NCBI RefSeq assembly: GCF_009767585.1
Contig: NZ_WSNW01000001.1
Location: 372,001 to 436,000, forward strand
Length of the DNA stretch: 64,000 nucleotides
DNA from: Coprobacillus cateniformis
Lineage (GTDB): Bacteria > Bacillota_I > Bacilli_A > Erysipelotrichales > Coprobacillaceae
Reading direction: 5' to 3'
The notes under the pieces were generated by a model. It searched no databases. It saw only the letters and a list, made by a program, of their open reading frames with translations, and had not been told where the DNA came from. Numbering within the stretch: position 1 is the first letter of the stretch; each line of letters begins with the position of its first letter. A program made the translations under genes and the position numbers. Shown piece by piece: positions 61,121 through 64,000 of the stretch.

Positions 61121-63235
61121 CTAAATCATTAATGGTGTTGTTCCAGTACGTTTAACAACACCATTATGATATTTAATCACTTGTTTTCCGACAACTTCTC
61201 CATCCATGACAAATGTCGCATGAATGTTCATATTTCCATTACCACCATTACCTTGCATTGCACTTCTGACAGCATTATAAACCCCACTACTAATTCCGGT
61301 AACAATCTGATCATTATTTGCAACAGCAGTTTTACCATTAATCCGACCAACTAACTCTGGTCCTGCTTCTCTAGCTACGAATAATTGCCCTGTTTCTGGG
61401 AAACCACCTGTTGCATATGTACTAATAGAAATTGTTTCTCCTGATGATAATTTAAAACCTTTTGTACTTGATCTGAAACCTACTGATACTGTCGTTCCTT
61501 TCAAATTATTCACTTTTTGTTGGATATTATCTAGATTTTTCATTGCCGCTTCATTGTTAATATCTATTTTTGGCGTTTTTCCCTTGTCATCTAATTCTGA
61601 GGAGATTGAACTCAAATATTTTTGACCTTCTGCTGAACCTTTTTCTTGGGCTAATTTCAGACTACTAGCATATTGTTGCGCTTTTTTGCTATTAACATCA
61701 ATATTGTATTTTGTGAGATAAGCTGATAATGATGAATATTGTCTAAGCATAATAGCACCTTCACTCTCATTATTGCTAACCATTAAGTTATATTGTTTAC
61801 TCAGTTCTGTTCTTTCTTTTTCTGTCATTTTTTCATAAGCAGCACCCATGCTATTAACCATTTCACCATATGTCTGCGCCGAATTCACAGCTTTTTCTGC
61901 CATCATCTTAATAACAACATCTCTTGATTCTTGAGCGTTTGATTTTTCTTTGTCAGTCATCTGTTTAAATTTATCACCATGACCAGCTATAACTTCATTA
62001 TAATCATTTAACTTTTGTGATAAAGTTCCCCAAGTCGCTGTTACTTCATTTCCTTTTCCTAATTGCTCATCATATTTTCCTGTGAGGGTAACATATGCTC
62101 CTACAAGTTTATCAATGCCTATCTTAGATTCTTTTGATAATGACATATATTGTATTTCCAAAGCTGATTGTTTATCCAGAGCAAATTGGTTTTCTACCAT
62201 TGCAGAACTTGAATTTCTATATGCTTCAGAACATTCATCCATAGTTGTTTTCAAATCACTATTCCATATAGATGCTTGTGCATACGCATCACTATAGCTC
62301 ATTCCTTTGTCAATATACTCTTGAACTTTTTCATTAAATAATTGTTGAACCTCTGCTAAATTTTGCTGAGATTCTGTCATATTTGACATAATTGCCCCAT
62401 TGTTTAACAAAGCTTCTCCATATGCTTCTTCATTCGCTGTAATCATCGCTCTTAGCTGCATAGCTTCAACATTTCTTAATAATTCTTCCGTATTTCCTAT
62501 CCAAGCTAATTTCCCATTTTCGATTTGTACAACAGTTTCCCCACAATAAGAATTTAATTCATCTACTTTTCCCTGTGCATTCGCAATTTCTTCAACATTT
62601 CCTTTTCCTAAATCAATCAACTCACTAACATATGACTTGATAACTTCATATTTTCCAAGTTGTGAATTCATTGAATCATTACTACTCTCATTTAATTGTT
62701 TTTGTGCATCTCTAAGACTTATTGATTCTTCACTTAATTCTTTACTTTTTTCAGTCAATTTCTGTAAATTTTCATCTTGTTTACCAAAAGCATCATTCAA
62801 TGCCATAGTCGCTCCAGTTAAAAGTCCCAATCCTCCAATAAGAGCCACCATAGGATTAGACGCTAAAAATGTAAGCGCAGATGAGAATAGTCCAGTAGCA
62901 GATGTGGCTATAGATGCCCCCATTTCTGTTTCCTTAAAAAATTTAGAAATATAATCTTTTGTTTCACCAATTCTTTCTCCGAATTTTTCAACTCCTTTTA
63001 AACCATTCTCTAACTTAGCAATATTATTTATTGCACCCATAACATTATCAAAAGCTTTAAAAAACGTAAATATATTATTAGAGTCTAATTGTGATGTTGT
63101 ATTCGATAAAGTTTTAAATGATTCATTTAATCCAATTAATTCTTCACTAAGTCTAGTAATTGATCGTACTGACAAGTCTAAATTCTTTAATGTTTCTGAA
63201 ATTCTATCTAAAGTTAATACTATTTCATTTTCCAT
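61121..63235 (-). CDS. tail tape-measure protein (module B)
   Basis: 704 residues, helical with one clear hydrophobic hairpin (about 108-150: SIATSATGLFSSALTFLASNPMVALIGGLGLLTGATMALNDAFG) and coiled coils; the C-terminal third (GFRSSTKGFKLSSGETISISTYATGGFPETGQLFVAREAGPELVGRINGKTAVANNDQIVTGISSGVYNAVRSAM) is the conserved tape-measure tail. Longer than the module A copy. A very strong AAGGAGGTG site precedes the ATG and nothing on the minus strand precedes it for 680 bases, so it likely heads its own transcript. Confidence 0.82.
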   Translation of the reverse strand: MENEIVLTLDRISETLKNLDLSVRSITRLSEELIGLNESFKTLSNTTSQLDSNNIFTFFKAFDNVMGAINNIAKLENGLKGVEKFGERIGETKDYISKFFKETEMGASIATSATGLFSSALTFLASNPMVALIGGLGLLTGATMALNDAFGKQDENLQKLTEKSKELSEESISLRDAQKQLNESSNDSMNSQLGKYEVIKSYVSELIDLGKGNVEEIANAQGKVDELNSYCGETVVQIENGKLAWIGNTEELLRNVEAMQLRAMITANEEAYGEALLNNGAIMSNMTESQQNLAEVQQLFNEKVQEYIDKGMSYSDAYAQASIWNSDLKTTMDECSEAYRNSSSAMVENQFALDKQSALEIQYMSLSKESKIGIDKLVGAYVTLTGKYDEQLGKGNEVTATWGTLSQKLNDYNEVIAGHGDKFKQMTDKEKSNAQESRDVVIKMMAEKAVNSAQTYGEMVNSMGAAYEKMTEKERTELSKQYNLMVSNNESEGAIMLRQYSSLSAYLTKYNIDVNSKKAQQYASSLKLAQEKGSAEGQKYLSSISSELDDKGKTPKIDINNEAAMKNLDNIQQKVNNLKGTTVSVGFRSSTKGFKLSSGETISISTYATGGFPETGQLFVAREAGPELVGRINGKTAVANNDQIVTGISSGVYNAVRSAMQGNGGNGNMNIHATFVMDGEVVGKQVIKYHNGVVKRTGTTPLMI

Positions 63236-63318
63236 ATAAACACCTCCTTATGTTTATTTGTTGTTATTTTTATTTAATGCGATTTAATATAAGTATAAAT
63301 GAAAGTGAGGATTTAAAT

Positions 63319-63495
63319 ATGATTGATAAAGATTTAACTACTGAGGAATTTATTCATCTTATTGGATTAGAAACATTAGATGATAATGAATTAAATATGA
63401 TAAAAAGTTTATTATTCTCTATCAATATAAGCACAAGAAAAAAGCATTTTTCAAAAGCCACTTATGAAGCACAATACGCTTCTATTGCTATGTAA
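63319..63495 (+). CDS. small hypothetical protein
   Basis: 58 residues from the ATG at 63319 after GTGAGG: MIDKDLTTEEFIHLIGLETLDDNELNMIKS ... HFSKATYEAQYASIAM. Helical, family not recognised. Divergent from the tape-measure gene and followed by a SHOCT-domain gene on the same strand. The frame opens upstream at 63160, which would cross the tape-measure start. Confidence 0.6.
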   Translation: MIDKDLTTEEFIHLIGLETLDDNELNMIKSLLFSINISTRKKHFSKATYEAQYASIAM

Positions 63496-63522
63496 AACCA
63501 AAATTATCTATTTTTAAAGCAT

Positions 63523-63741
63523 ATGTTAAATCTTGAAGAACAAAATAAGCAAATTATTGATTTACTTACACAAATTGTTAGGCAAAACCATTCGGTTTTA
63601 AAGGAAGATAATGATAATAATTCACAAAACATTACTGATATTACTTTAAATGAAATCAAAAAACTTGAAGAACTTATTAATCTAGGTATATTATCACAAG
63701 AAGAATTTGAGAAGAAAAAGAAAGAGTTATTAAGTTTATAA
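63523..63741 (+). CDS. small SHOCT-domain protein
   Basis: 72 residues. N-terminal half polar and helical, C-terminal LNEIKKLEELINLGILSQEEFEKKKKELL is the short SHOCT oligomerisation helix pair (L-x-x-L-x-x-x-G-x-I-T/S-x-E-E-F). Probably co-transcribed with the preceding gene and ended by the terminator at 63781. No strong ribosome binding site (coupling likely). Confidence 0.75.
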   Translation: MLNLEEQNKQIIDLLTQIVRQNHSVLKEDNDNNSQNITDITLNEIKKLEELINLGILSQEEFEKKKKELLSL

Positions 63742-63780
63742 AAATAAATATATACCATCCTATCTATGAAAAGACAACAA

Positions 63781-63809
63781 AAAAGCACCATTTATAGTGG
63801 TGTTTTTTT
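63781..63809 (+). terminator. terminator after the SHOCT gene
   Basis: GCACCA/TGGTGT stem with a TTTATAG loop followed by TTTTTTT on the plus strand. Confidence 0.8.
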
Positions 63810-63916
63810 ATAAATATACATTATATCAATAATAACTTTACATCTTTTATTTAAAACCAAAATAATATATTAAAATTCTCGTATTTCTAACATTATTAAT
63901 ATATTTAATAACTTAT

Positions 63917-64000
63917 CTACTCTGGCATGACTAAATCTTTAACACTGATTCCAATCCTTTTCATCTCTTTTTCAAATTCTTGTTTAATATATACTGCTTG
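63917..64000 (-). CDS. C-terminal fragment of a minus-strand gene
   Basis: 27 codons before a TAG stop: QAVYIKQEFEKEMKRIGISVKDLVMPE. It continues beyond the right window edge. Too short to assign; the location ahead of the tape-measure gene could make it a further tail gene. Confidence 0.45.
   Translation of the reverse strand, partial: QAVYIKQEFEKEMKRIGISVKDLVMPE

Noticed and set aside
40410..63235. A complete prophage
   Set aside because: No integrase, capsid, terminase, portal or replication gene is visible in the window; this may change with flanking sequence.
1..64000. tRNA, rRNA genes and CRISPR arrays
   Set aside because: None recognised by reading; no evenly spaced repeats were found. 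A tRNA scan would be decisive.

Overview
The window is AT-rich, low-GC DNA with strong AGGAGG-type ribosome binding sites, LytTR and Agr-type regulators, a LoaP antiterminator and Firmicutes-type phage tail genes. I infer a Bacillota gut commensal, most likely Erysipelotrichia/Coprobacillaceae-like. No rRNA, tRNA or CRISPR array was seen.

Region 1 (1-17.5 kb, all minus strand) is one long Wzx/Wzy-type surface polysaccharide operon, read right to left. It begins with a clear promoter and a membrane-bound UDP-sugar 4,6-dehydratase. Next come a hairpin-rich leader, the LoaP (NusG-like) antiterminator, the initiating sugar-phosphate transferase, an SDR epimerase/dehydratase, glycosyltransferases, a Wzy-like polymerase, a flippase, UDP-galactopyranose mutase and the CDP-3,6-dideoxyhexose branch (rfbF, rfbG, rfbH; rfbH is cut by the window edge).

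Region 2 (17.5-25.5 kb) is a peptide quorum-sensing locus. It holds AgrB, an unannotated 44-codon AgrD-like gene whose predicted ring residue is Ser instead of Cys, an AgrC-like GHKL kinase and a LytTR response regulator. A three-gene operon of unrecognised membrane proteins follows. Its promoter carries a pair of 9-bp LytTR-type boxes spaced by 12 bp. A nearly identical box pair precedes an orphan LytTR regulator 5 kb away, so both are probably outputs of the same system. The membrane operon lies directly upstream of the polysaccharide promoter, and the intergenic DNA between them holds an inverted repeat.

Region 3 (25.6-30 kb) is a five-gene operon with a AAA+ ATPase, a small DUF4255-like protein, an unknown protein, a frameshifted MORN-repeat protein and a 582-codon protein with the GKLL..EDF..EQ motif. 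It resembles the accessory part of extracellular contractile injection systems, but no sheath, tube or baseplate gene is present.

Region 4 (30.3-40.3 kb) is mostly housekeeping or regulatory: two small XRE repressors (one with a perfect 24-bp palindromic operator over a divergent promoter), a tyrosine recombinase, a LytTR protein, a SWIM/SNF2 helicase, L-lactate dehydrogenase, a GyrI-like protein, a YoaP-like acetyltransferase and a WYL regulator.

Region 5 (40.4-63.2 kb, minus strand) is a siphovirus-type tail locus without any head, terminase, integrase or replication gene in the window. It has two complete tape measure - DUF6711 - tail-tip - fibre modules but only one visible tail tube/terminator set and one lysis cassette (holin, NlpC/P60-Cpl-7 endolysin). 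It could be a prophage remnant or an F-type tailocin-like particle. The distal fibre end contains an inverted-repeat-bounded fibre cassette next to a GC-rich element that can fold into a four-helix structure.
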